Shown: positions 19,505 through 26,638 of the stretch, piece by piece
Numbering within the stretch: position 1 is the stretch's first letter
Layout of the letters: each line of letters begins with the position of its first letter
From: a bacterium
GTDB lineage: Bacteria; Bdellovibrionota_C; UBA2361; SZUA-149; JAEUWB01
Length of the DNA stretch: 64,000 bases
Reading direction: 5' to 3'
NCBI GenBank assembly: GCA_016786595.1
Contig: JAEUWB010000053.1
Coordinates: 62,001-126,000 of the forward strand
The notes under the pieces: model-generated
What the model saw: only the letters and a program-made list of their open reading frames with translations
Told to the model about the DNA's origin: nothing
Database searches by the model: none
Made by a program: the position numbers and the translations under genes

Positions 19505-20260
19505 CGACAAGCGCTTACCTTCACGGGAAAATAGCTCGTAGCTCGCAAAACCTTGTTTTGCCAGAAAATACTTCCAAGACACGCCAAGGACGCCAAGACC
19601 GTAGGTAACGCTACGGCTAAAATTAATTGACGACGACTCTGGAGCGTAGAGTGTCGGACAGCTAATTTCACCAACTTTGAAGCCAAAGTACAAACTCTGC
19701 GCGAGCATTTCGTTATCAAAAACAAAGTCGTCAGAATTTTCTAGCAGAGGCAGTTCGGCTAAAACCTCGCGGCGAAATGCGCGGTAGCCGGTGTGGTATT
19801 CGGAGAATTTCTGGCTCATTAAAACGTTCTGCGCAAATGTCAGGCAGCGGTTAAAAAAGTATTTATAAAGTGGCATACCGCCGCGGAGCGCTCCTTTTCC
19901 GAGGATGCGCGAAGCGATGATTGCGTCGTATTCGCCGTAGGCGATCATCCCTGCCATGGCGACAAGTAGTTTTGGAGAATATTGATAATCAGGGTGAAGC
20001 ATAATCACAATCTCGGCATTGCGACGCAGCGCTTCGGTGTAACAGGTTTTCTGATTTCCGCCGTAACCGCGGTTAATGGGATGACGAAACGCGGGGATAC
20101 CGAGGCGTTTGGCAACGCTAAACGTTTCGTCATGGCTCGCATCATCGACAAGAATTACGTCATCGATGATGTCGCGGGGAATTTCTGAATAAGTTTTTTC
20201 TAATGTGCGCGCAGCGTTATATGCTGGAAGCACAACAGTGATACGTTTTCCATTGAGCAT
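19448..20260 (-). CDS. Family 2 glycosyltransferase, polyprenyl-phosphate glycosyltransferase-like
   Basis: A GT-A fold of the DPM/DPG-synthase type, inferred to transfer a sugar from a nucleotide donor to a lipid phosphate at the membrane. ITVVLPAYNAARTLEKTY opens the Rossmann core and ILVDDASHDET holds the nucleotide-binding Asp pair. The family-typical LHPDYQYSPKLL is near residue 91, and EYHTGYRAFRREVL carries the acceptor/catalytic segment. No transmembrane segment is obvious in 270 residues. It lies 1 bp from the zf-HC2 gene upstream and overlaps the pyrD 3' end. Confidence 0.85.
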   Translation of the reverse strand: MLNGKRITVVLPAYNAARTLEKTYSEIPRDIIDDVILVDDASHDETFSVAKRLGIPAFRHPINRGYGGNQKTCYTEALRRNAEIVIMLHPDYQYSPKLLVAMAGMIAYGEYDAIIASRILGKGALRGGMPLYKYFFNRCLTFAQNVLMSQKFSEYHTGYRAFRREVLAELPLLENSDDFVFDNEMLAQSLYFGFKVGEISCPTLYAPESSSINFSRSVTYGLGVLGVSWKYFLAKQGFASYELFSREGKRLSLDPATDNLSNRSSSVTIQ

Positions 20261-20261
20261 T

Positions 20262-20615
20262 CTATGCTCTTACCACTTTAAGGTGTGATTTTAAAGTAGC
20301 ACTAGATTTCCCTGTAGCTTCGCCATTAAATCCCGCTTTTTCCTTAAGAGCTTGGCGGAGGCGTGAGCTTACGCCGGCGGGGATTTGTTTTAAGGCCAGT
20401 TCGCGGGCAAGTAGTGAGGTAAGTTTTAAATCTTCGATTAAGTGTTTACAGTCATGACAAGCGTCTAAGTGCGCTTCAAATTTAATCTTCAGCGGGTCAA
20501 TCATTTCCCCATCAAGGTAGAGGCTGGATAGATCTTCAACGTCTCGGCAAGTAAGAACAAAGGAGCTAACTATGCTAGTTGCTGATGTATTTGGCTTTTG
20601 TGTTGTGCTTTCCAT
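20262..20615 (-). CDS. Putative zinc-finger (zf-HC2) anti-sigma-like protein
   Basis: A soluble protein of about 117 residues with the HC2 arrangement: Cys in LTCRDVEDLSSLYLDGEM, then His and two Cys in FEAHLDACHDCKHL. In anti-sigma factors this domain binds an ECF sigma factor and zinc. No transmembrane helix follows, so it would act in the cytoplasm. No sigma factor gene adjoins it; the target is unknown. I prefer the ATG at 20615 over a GTG at 20633, because the GGAG there is too far inside the longer frame to serve it. It may be cotranscribed with the downstream GT2 gene. Confidence 0.7.
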   Translation of the reverse strand: MESTTQKPNTSATSIVSSFVLTCRDVEDLSSLYLDGEMIDPLKIKFEAHLDACHDCKHLIEDLKLTSLLARELALKQIPAGVSSRLRQALKEKAGFNGEATGKSSATLKSHLKVVRA

Positions 20616-20924
20616 ATTTTTTAGCTTCTCCACCTATGGTTTTACAGTCTTGTTGTTCTCATTGGTTTGGTTTCTTCATTTGTTTAGATTACAGGCACTT
20701 AGAAAAAGATTCACAAAAACGTATAATTTGTAACAAATTGTAACTAATTCTTACTGATTAGGCCTTTATTTAATGATTACGAGCAGTTACAAAGGTGGCT
20801 GACACCATCTGCACCGATCACCATGTGCGGCCATGTGCGGCGATGCATGATACTTTTAACTATCATAGATATAAATACTTATGCTCTTTAGTCATCAACA
20901 AGATAGTGCTATAATGCCACTAAT
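20616..20924. other. AT-rich intergenic region with an exact 10-bp tandem duplication
   Basis: This 309-bp region separates a leftward and a rightward gene. It is very AT-rich at 20690-20760, fitting divergent promoters, but no clear hexamer pair was found. CCATGTGCGG is exactly duplicated at 20821-20830 and 20831-20840, preceded by a GGTGGCTGACACC near-palindrome at about 20792. No coding frame is supported. Confidence 0.4.
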
Positions 20925-21119
20925 ATGCTGAAAGAATTCAATTTTTTCAAATCTTTCGAAGCGGCTGAAGCGTCCGACCGTGCTACAAATCAATCGATGT
21001 CAGCAGCTGAGCGACTCTCAATCTTATTAAGCTTAATTGAGCAATACGGATCTATTTACTATGGCCCTGCAGAAGGATTTGAAAGAGTTTATAAAATTAC
21101 TAAACTCTCACAAAGTTAA
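20925..21119 (+). CDS. Small conserved partner protein of the nucleotidyltransferase
   Basis: A 64-residue protein with a helical N-terminal part (FFKSFEAAEASDRATNQS) and a segment SAAERLSILLSLIEQYG, ending FERVYKITKLS. From memory, this layout (aspartate/glutamate-rich head, ERL-x-ILL-x-LI core, RVYxI tail) recurs in small proteins encoded just before DUF6036/AbiEii-type nucleotidyltransferases. Its last 59 bp overlap the start of the next gene in another frame, suggesting translational coupling. It may be an antitoxin-like or accessory partner. No ribosome-binding site is strong, and function is unknown. Confidence 0.6.
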   Translation: MLKEFNFFKSFEAAEASDRATNQSMSAAERLSILLSLIEQYGSIYYGPAEGFERVYKITKLSQS

Positions 21120-21507
21120 ATATCTCATTGTTGGTGCTCATGCTGTTGCTTACCACGGGTATCCGCGCTTAACTGGCGACATCGATTTTTTTATAGAAAT
21201 CTCGAGCATTAATGCCACTAGACTCGAAGCTGTGATGAAAGATTTTGGGTTCATTGGTGAGCCTTTCACAGCTGAAAAATTCATGGAAGCACATAATGTT
21301 TTTCAGCTCGGTAGACAACCAAATAGAATCGACTTGATTACAACGATCTCTGGCGTTGCTTTCGATCAAGCTTGGTCTAGCAAAGTCAAAGCTGAACTCG
21401 ATAGTCTACCTGTATATTTTATTTCCAAAGAACTTCTGATTCAAAACAAAAAAGCATCAGGCCGCGCGAAAGATCTACTAGACGTTAAAGAACTAACATC
21501 CTCATAG
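21061..21507 (+). CDS. Nucleotidyltransferase-fold protein (AbiEii/DUF6036-like)
   Basis: A 148-residue protein with the polymerase-beta NTase core: YLIVGAHAVAYHGYPR followed by TGDIDFFIE (the Asp-x-Asp metal pair) and a third acidic residue in NRIDLIT. The C-terminal KKASGRAKDLLDVKEL is a helix-rich tail common in this group. Such proteins can be AMP-transferring toxins or nucleotidylating enzymes; the substrate cannot be read here. The ATG at 21061 is preferred to an upstream TTG at 21037. It forms a module with the 64-residue gene that overlaps it, and its stop overlaps the mgtE 3' end by 6 bp. Confidence 0.75.
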   Translation: MALQKDLKEFIKLLNSHKVKYLIVGAHAVAYHGYPRLTGDIDFFIEISSINATRLEAVMKDFGFIGEPFTAEKFMEAHNVFQLGRQPNRIDLITTISGVAFDQAWSSKVKAELDSLPVYFISKELLIQNKKASGRAKDLLDVKELTSS

Positions 21508-22884
21508 CAGCGTCCCTGACAAAATCAGCGCTGCCATCACAAAATAGATAATCAGGCCCGTTACGTCGACAAGTGTTGCCACAAAAGGCGCTGAACTAGT
21601 CGCCGGGTCAAGTTTCAGACGCTGTAAAAGAAACGGCAACATACTGCCTACAATCGTGCCAAAAGAAACTACGCCAATTAGACTAAAACAAACTGTAATA
21701 CCGAGTAAGAAGTAATGCGCCCCAAAATCATAAAGCCCCATGAATTGCCAAAGAATTACACGTAGGAAGCCAAGACTTCCTAACCAAAATCCCAGGGTCA
21801 ATCCTGAAAATAATTCGCGCCTAAACACCCGCCCCCAATCACTAAGCTTTAATTCACCGATGCCAAGTGATCTCACAATCAATGTCGCTGCCTGCGAGCC
21901 AGAATTTCCACCACTACTGATAATCAGTGGCACAAACATCGCCAGCACCACGGCTTTGGCGATTTCATCCTCAAAATGCCCCATCGCCGTCGCCGTTAAA
22001 AGTTCTCCAATAAAAAGCACAGAGAGCCAGCCCCCACGCTTCTGCACCATGGTGCGAAAGCTGACGTCAAGATACGGCTCATGCAGGGCCTGCACACCGC
22101 CAAGTTTTTGGATATCTTCTGTGGCCTCTTCTTGTAAAACGTCGACGATATCATCCACCGTCACAATACCGCGCATCCGCCCTTCGGCATCTACAACCGG
22201 AAGCGCCATCAGATCGTGTTCGGCAATCACTTGCGCAACCGTGTCCTGGTCATCTGTATCAAGTACGGTAATTACTTTCGGATGCATGACCTCGCTGACA
22301 TAGGCATCATCCCGCGCCGCAAAAAGCTCATGAAAGGAAACCACTCCGCAAAGTCGCTGCTCCGAATCAAGCACGTAAATATAATGCAGCGTTTCCAGAT
22401 TTTTCTTGGTTTGAATTCGTAAATAACGAATCGCCACATCAGTTGTAACGTCTGGACGGAGTCGCGCAAAGCGCGGACTCATTAACCCTCCGGCCGCATC
22501 TTCAGCATACGCCAAAAGTGCTCGCACTTCCGTCAAAGCAGCATCATCAAGTAGGGATTCAAGATGGGCGCGATCTTCCGCAGGAACTGTCTGAATTAAG
22601 TCGGCAACGTCATCCGGTTGCAGATAGCGCAAATAAAGTGCCGCTTCTGCATCTGACAAAAAGCGAATTAAGGTTGCCTGCTCAGTAACAGGCATATCGT
22701 TAAAAAAATCTAGTGCTTCGTATTGAGGAAGGTTACGAAATTGTCGCAAGCGGTCGACTTCTTCTAGGTCCGCCCATTGGTCGCGTAAGGTGGTAAGCTT
22801 TGATTCGAGCTGGTCAGCCTGCAGGAGCTTATTTTCTGGCTGCAGGTCCAGTATTTTCTCTTGAATTTCAACTGTTTCAGCCAT
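21502..22884 (-). CDS. mgtE: Magnesium transporter MgtE
   Basis: Homodimeric Mg2+ channel of the inner membrane. From the ATG at 22884 it is 460 residues: MgtE_N superhelical domain (LQPENK to about 150), a CBS pair (SEVMHPKVITVLDTDD, GRMRGIVTVDDIVDV), a linker plug helix, and five transmembrane helices. The pore signature IISSGGNSGSQAATLIVRSLG is present. An in-frame extension to 23046 adds about 54 residues outside the family's usual start; I do not favour it. The gene is convergent with the nucleotidyltransferase. Confidence 0.93.
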   Translation of the reverse strand: MAETVEIQEKILDLQPENKLLQADQLESKLTTLRDQWADLEEVDRLRQFRNLPQYEALDFFNDMPVTEQATLIRFLSDAEAALYLRYLQPDDVADLIQTVPAEDRAHLESLLDDAALTEVRALLAYAEDAAGGLMSPRFARLRPDVTTDVAIRYLRIQTKKNLETLHYIYVLDSEQRLCGVVSFHELFAARDDAYVSEVMHPKVITVLDTDDQDTVAQVIAEHDLMALPVVDAEGRMRGIVTVDDIVDVLQEEATEDIQKLGGVQALHEPYLDVSFRTMVQKRGGWLSVLFIGELLTATAMGHFEDEIAKAVVLAMFVPLIISSGGNSGSQAATLIVRSLGIGELKLSDWGRVFRRELFSGLTLGFWLGSLGFLRVILWQFMGLYDFGAHYFLLGITVCFSLIGVVSFGTIVGSMLPFLLQRLKLDPATSSAPFVATLVDVTGLIIYFVMAALILSGTLL

Positions 22885-23097
22885 TTTCCCTGCCCATCTA
22901 AAATCGGCCAATAAAGAGTTATGTGCAATTAGCACAAGCTGCCCAGAAATGCGAATTAAGTGTGCACTTCGTGGATGTAATTTAGTCAGACGAGATTTAG
23001 ACCTAGGGAGAATAAAGGACAAGAATGATCGGAAGTATAAGTTCAAGCCTAAGGGGAGTAAAGGGAGGAAACCTACCCTTTAAATATCGTTGGCCGC

Positions 23098-23763
23098 TCA
23101 TGACGTTTTGTAGGTCCAAAACGCCACGATGAAGCCGAAAAGCAAAGCCAAAAGTGCGGGGATCCAGAATTGTGCCTGAAAGACACTCGCCGTCAGAAAG
23201 AACGCGCAAACAGCCAATAGCTCAGCACAGGCTCGGCCGGGCAGTTTGTTCCGAAAGAAGCGAAGCATGCTACTTGCGACAAAGCCATAAGCAATCGGAA
23301 TGAGCGTGAGTGTAAACAACCACGGCCCATATCGACCGACAAATTCATTACCGAAGTGATCGATGCTCAGATAAAGCGCAATTAAACTAAGCCCGCCAAT
23401 ACACGGCAAGACCAAGTCAAAGACGGTTTCTTCTAAGTTCATTCTCTCCTGACGTGGCGTCGCTTGATGCACGAATGCAGCTAGCGGAAAGCTTGCGCAG
23501 ACAGCGCCAAGCGTAATTGCATTTGTGCCGAGCAAAGTCGCGCCCACAGTAACTCCAGAAAGCCAAGTTATTACAACCAGTATGACTTTCCATCCAGGTT
23601 GTTTACCGACTTTTAAGATCGAGCGAATGTCCCAAAGGTCACTCGTAACAGAGAGCATGGCTGCCGCAAAAACCATAAAAGCAATGTGCTTCAGGTTTGC
23701 AGCAACAAAGACTATGAGAGCGATTTGCATCGCTAAGCTGAAGGTGGTCCAACGTAGATTCAA
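23098..23763 (-). CDS. Polytopic membrane protein of unknown function
   Basis: 221 residues with about six or seven hydrophobic segments and few charges: LAMQIALIVFVAANL, MVFAAAMLSV, VILVVITWLSGVTVG, SFPLAAFV, LPCIGGLSLIALYLSI, LFTLTLIPIAYGFV and two at the C-terminus. I recognise no family. It lies 51 bp from the longer mgtE frame on the same strand and ends just before that gene's leader, so the two may be cotranscribed. Upstream lies the repeat-rich region. Confidence 0.65.
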   Translation of the reverse strand: MNLRWTTFSLAMQIALIVFVAANLKHIAFMVFAAAMLSVTSDLWDIRSILKVGKQPGWKVILVVITWLSGVTVGATLLGTNAITLGAVCASFPLAAFVHQATPRQERMNLEETVFDLVLPCIGGLSLIALYLSIDHFGNEFVGRYGPWLFTLTLIPIAYGFVASSMLRFFRNKLPGRACAELLAVCAFFLTASVFQAQFWIPALLALLFGFIVAFWTYKTS

Positions 23764-23964
23764 TTTGATTCACCATTTCTATCTGCGCAAAGGAAGAAGA
23801 GGCGCAGAGAATTAAAACCTTTCTCGAGGTAGGTTCCTTATACCCATATGGAAAATGTAACCGCGAAAGTCTATAGATTTAATAGGAAAAGTCAAGTTTC
23901 GAGGAGTTATTCTACTGCGGGCAGTTAGAGACTTATCATCCTAAGTGAAAAGCTTGCGTATCGT

Positions 23965-24067
23965 GTCATTACGAGACTGCGTAAGCAGTCGTGGCAATCT
24001 GTTAACCGATCACAACCAAACATAATCAGTGAACAGATTGCTTCGTCACGTTGTTCCTCGCAAAGAC
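23965..24067. repeat. MITE-like palindromic repeat, copy 1
   Basis: A degenerate copy of a roughly 100-bp element. The left arm begins GTCATTACGAGACTGCG and leads into GGCAATCTGTTAACC. The centre (GATCACAACCAAACATAATCAGTG) is identical to the copy at 25216. The right arm runs AACAGATTGCTTCGTC to TCGCAAAGAC. The arms are inverted copies of the GTCATTGCGA...GCAATCTG motif, which recurs widely in bacterial genomes as a dispersed palindrome. About 55 bp are identical between the two copies. Confidence 0.8.
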
Positions 24068-24125
24068 ACGAGACGCAAGCAGATTGCCGCGTTTACTACC
24101 ACGCTCTCAAAGACATGAAATTAGC

Positions 24126-24154
24126 GTCATTGCGAGCGTAGCGAAGCAATCTGT
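24126..24154 (+). repeat. Single arm of the GTCATTGCGAGC...GCAATCTG repeat
   Basis: GTCATTGCGAGCGTAGCGAA is followed by GCAATCTGT, one arm of the dispersed palindromic element seen complete at 23965 and 25216 and partial at 51188. Confidence 0.75.
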
Positions 24155-24276
24155 CCACTTAGTTTTCACCCGGAAGTAAAAAGAAAATGGGGAGAAGCAG
24201 ATATATCACAACCGTTGGTATAAAACCGCGGGGAGCAACAGCGATCTAACATCTCCCCAAGTCCGGTGAACTCCGT

Positions 24277-24600
24277 TCAGGCTCCGCTTAATGCAATTCC
24301 GTTGCGAGCCGGCCTGAAAAACACGGTAATGTCCCCAATGCAAACTCGTTTTCGGAATTCAACGCCGATCGGCATTTCTTCTCCGAGACCGTGAACACGT
24401 CTTGCAAGGCGTGTTCTTTGAGTTTGGTCGAGACCGCAAAGGAACCTAAACTGGTTCGTCGCGTTCATCGCGAGGAACGCTTCAGCAAGACGGATCTCGC
24501 GTTGGCGTTCTTGATGACGAAGTTCGCGCGCTTGCGCGCGAACGGCTGCCTGACGATGGGCTCGGCAACCAAAAGCCCGTGTTGATGCATGAGTACTCAT
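24277..24600 (-). CDS. Hypothetical GC-rich ORF in the repeat region
   Basis: A possible protein of about 107 residues from the ATG at 24600, rich in Arg, Ala and Gln in its first half (FGCRAHRQAAVRAQARELRHQ). Its second half has mixed beta-like character (VCIGDITVFFRPARNGIALS). GC content is clearly higher than in the flanks, suggesting a foreign origin or a non-coding element. A 24522-24543 palindrome (GTTCGCGCGC and GCGCGCGAAC) falls inside. No Shine-Dalgarno is visible; a 7-bp hairpin abuts the start. A GGGGAG/CTCCCC hairpin lies downstream near 24231-24260. No family is recognised, and it could be spurious. Confidence 0.35.
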   Translation of the reverse strand: MSTHASTRAFGCRAHRQAAVRAQARELRHQERQREIRLAEAFLAMNATNQFRFLCGLDQTQRTRLARRVHGLGEEMPIGVEFRKRVCIGDITVFFRPARNGIALSGA

Positions 24601-24633
24601 GGGTTGCAAAACTTAACAAAGTTCTCCAACCCA
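24600..24633 (-). promoter_or_regulatory. Two-part hairpin adjoining the start of the 24277-24600 ORF
   Basis: TGGGTTG (24600-24606) pairs with CAACCCA (24627-24633), with AACTT/AAGTT pairing inside. On the minus strand the 3' arm ends at the A of the candidate ATG. It could be a leader structure or an unrelated small palindrome. Confidence 0.3.
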
Positions 24634-24943
24634 CGAATAACAAACAATGCAAAAATTAAAAAACCAATAAAATCTACTTCTCATCCCACATGCAAATTGT
24701 TCAGAACTCCCCACTTGCTAATGGAATGATAAGTTTCTCAAACTACTCTGTATAAGAATTTCAAAGAACAACTTCGAAGCGCATCTGTAGCAAATGACAG
24801 CATGCCTTCTACCGCCTAAGCGGTCCTCCAACCATTCCTCGATGTTATGCTGAAATTACTGGGAAATGTTGCATAGCTGTTAAAACATAGGATTTTAGGG
24901 GGTGTCAAGGGCGTGGAAATGGTGAGCTGGAGATCGATTCGAC
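24634..24943. other. Non-coding stretch before the long inverted repeat
   Basis: AT-rich sequence with no credible frame. A small ACCGC-CTAA-GCGGT hairpin occurs near 24819. Nothing else is evident. Confidence 0.4.
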
Positions 24944-25188
24944 GGAGCCTGCCCTACCTTCGACCCAAGCGTTCGACCGAGGGCTCAGGCCGAGGGGAGC
25001 GGAGTCGAATGGGCTACTTTCGGCTTACCTTCAAATCGAGCGGTTCGAGCGAGAGTATTCCGAGTCGAAAGCAGGGCGGGCTTTCCAATCTACTGATTGA
25101 GTTTTCACGCATCATTGCGAGGAACAACGTGACCTATTCGACTCCGCTCCCCTCGGCCTGAGCTAGGGTCGAAGGCAGGGCAAGCTCC
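24944..25188. repeat. Long inverted repeat with about 53-bp arms
   Basis: The left arm (24944-25010) and right arm (25136-25188) are near-perfect reverse complements. Their shared core is GCTCAGGCCGAGGGGAGCGG with flanking TCGAAGG and TGCCCT blocks. The left arm carries an extra run of about 14 bp (near GCGTTCGACCGAG) that looks like a partial duplication. The 125-bp spacer has no gene. The arms are GC-rich and could form a cruciform or act as a MITE. Confidence 0.75.
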
Positions 25189-25215
25189 GCAACCTGTTCG
25201 CTTAGTTATTTAACC

Positions 25216-25311
25216 GTCATTGCGAACGCAGTGACGCAATCTGTTAACCGATCACAACCAAACATAATCAGTGAACAGATTGCTTCGTCGCTTTCAGCTC
25301 CTCGCAATGAC
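25216..25311. repeat. MITE-like palindromic repeat, copy 2
   Basis: A 96-bp element. The left arm GTCATTGCGAACGCAGTGAC leads to GCAATCTGTTAACC. A centre identical to copy 1 at 23965 follows. The right arm AACAGATTGCTTCGTCG leads to CTCGCAATGAC. The termini GTCATTGCGA and TCGCAATGAC are perfect inverted repeats. No open frame is inside, so it would be non-autonomous. Confidence 0.85.
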
Positions 25312-25390
25312 ACGAGACGCAAACAGATTGTGGCGCTTAATGTCGCAAACTAGCAGTCATATGTTGTCAGCGTTTAAACGAAAAAGTCAA

Positions 25391-25624
25391 CGTTTAAAGC
25401 CTTGATTTTGAGGAAAAGACGAGGCGCGGAAATTGCGCAGAATAAGTTACTCTGCGTTTAAACGAAAAAGTTTGAGTCAAAGACGAGGAAGAGTCAATTT
25501 TTGAGGGCCGACTTTATTAAATATAAACGAGGCTCGAAAAAATTGACTCTGACGAAGTATTTGGCCATGTCAATCGACGTTTAAAGCCTTGATTTTGAGG
25601 AAAAGACGAGGCGCGGAAATTGCG
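25391..25624 (+). repeat. 47-bp direct repeat, two copies
   Basis: The identical 47-bp block starts CGTTTAAAGCCTTGATTTTG and ends GGCGCGGAAATTGCG. It occurs at 25391-25437 and 25578-25624. An 18-bp GCGTTTAAACGAAAAAGT is also duplicated, at 25370-25387 and 25454-25471. The spacing and order suggest tandem duplication of a mobile palindromic unit. Confidence 0.85.
25491..25549. repeat. Palindrome GAGTCAATTTTT...AAAAATTGACTC
   Basis: GAGTCAATTTTTGAG (25491-25505) pairs with CTCGAAAAAATTGACTC (25533-25549), one bulge, around a 27-nt spacer. It lies between the two 47-bp repeats. Confidence 0.75.
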
Positions 25625-25705
25625 AGGATCGTAAGCATATTAAAATATGTGCGAACCGAAGCAATCTTCCGCAACGAAGTATTTTTCCAAAATCAAGGCT
25701 TTAAA
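25580..25705. repeat. Long palindrome overlapping the end of the 25701-26060 gene
   Basis: TTTAAAGCCTTGATTTTG (25580-25597) has its exact reverse complement at 25688-25705. Imperfect complementarity continues inward to a central GCATATT-A-AAATATG near 25636, so most of the 126 bp can fold. The right end supplies the stop codon of the leftward gene. Confidence 0.8.
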
Positions 25706-26060
25706 AGCAGGAAGAGGAGACCTTCCCCCCTCGGCAAAATATCCTCGCAAACAATCCGCGCTTGTTTTTCACACGCTTCATAATCGGCTCATCTTTTGCA
25801 TCAACCGCAGTAACGCGTTTTTGTTTATGACGCCCATCGCCGGAGTCATCCCAGACGAGTTCGTATACGCCAATTGAAATCACCATCATCACCAGCGATC
25901 CGCCGAAGATTAATCCGAGGAGATAGTCTCTTGATTTACGGCCTTCCCCACTGGGCAGCACTGACCCTTCTGCGCCGCCATGCACTGGCGTGGTGGCGTT
26001 CGTGCCGTTAAAGGGCAAGCTAATCGGTTTACCAGTGAGTGGATTAATAATACCAGCCAT
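25701..26060 (-). CDS. Hypothetical protein with one transmembrane segment
   Basis: About 119 residues from ATG at 26060 (MAGIINPLTGKPISLPFNG). A soluble Gly/Thr-rich head is followed by a hydrophobic helix (YLLGLIFGGSLVMMVISIGVY) and a charged cytosolic-like tail. Its C-terminal residues and stop codon lie in the palindromic repeat, so the original end may have been altered by repeat insertion. A longer frame from 26132 is less likely because it overlaps the upstream gene's 3' end. No family recognised. Confidence 0.55.
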   Translation of the reverse strand: MAGIINPLTGKPISLPFNGTNATTPVHGGAEGSVLPSGEGRKSRDYLLGLIFGGSLVMMVISIGVYELVWDDSGDGRHKQKRVTAVDAKDEPIMKRVKNKRGLFARIFCRGGKVSSSCF

Positions 26061-26116
26061 ACATAGCTTGTTATGCGCAGACGAGAGCCAAGTGTAGCAT
26101 TGAGCCAAAATCGGGC

Positions 26117-26527
26117 TTAGCCTATGCGCCAACCACTACGCTGTGAGCGCTTTTGAATACTTTCGTCGCGCCCAAGTAGTTCAGAACTTCTTTGGTAATC
26201 AGCCAGCGCGTCACGAAACGAGGTTGTCGCGCGTGATAAATATTGGTCAATAAAGTAATCGACAGTTCTTTCAGAGTAGGCCTTGGCGCGTTTGAGGTCG
26301 CGGTCAACAATTTGCGTGCGGTCACCTGCCTCAGTCAGAGTTTTTCGAATCACGCGATAAATTTCATCAACAGTCGCATCCAAGCTCCAAGATAGATCTT
26401 CAATGGCTTTATTGACTTTAGATTTGCGATTCTCGCGGAGAATAATAAAGCGTGCGACAAAGGCCGTGCGTAGGGCGATTTTTCGAGCCATTTCCGTTTG
26501 AGGGTCAGCGCCTAATCGTCGAGCCAT
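26117..26527 (-). CDS. Hypothetical helical protein
   Basis: 136 residues, rich in Arg, Lys, Asp and Glu, almost entirely predicted helix: ARKIALRTAFVARFIILREN, IEDLSWSLDATVDEIYRVI, YFIDQYLSRATTSFRDALA. No Cys motif, signal or membrane segment. I do not recognise a family. It lies between the M16 peptidase gene (111 bp upstream) and the one-TM hypothetical; shared transcription is possible. Confidence 0.6.
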   Translation of the reverse strand: MARRLGADPQTEMARKIALRTAFVARFIILRENRKSKVNKAIEDLSWSLDATVDEIYRVIRKTLTEAGDRTQIVDRDLKRAKAYSERTVDYFIDQYLSRATTSFRDALADYQRSSELLGRDESIQKRSQRSGWRIG

Positions 26528-26638
26528 AAATTACTTCTAATCCTACTAAACTTCCTGAGCTTACTGTTTATCGAAGCTACTTAGAGTTTCGACAGAATTA
26601 GCTAGAAACCTAATCGGAAAATAAGCTAGGAGAATGGA

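Noticed and set aside
23764-25700. Degraded insertion sequence
   Set aside because: No transposase fragment was visible in any frame; the region contains only short palindromic repeats and one doubtful ORF.
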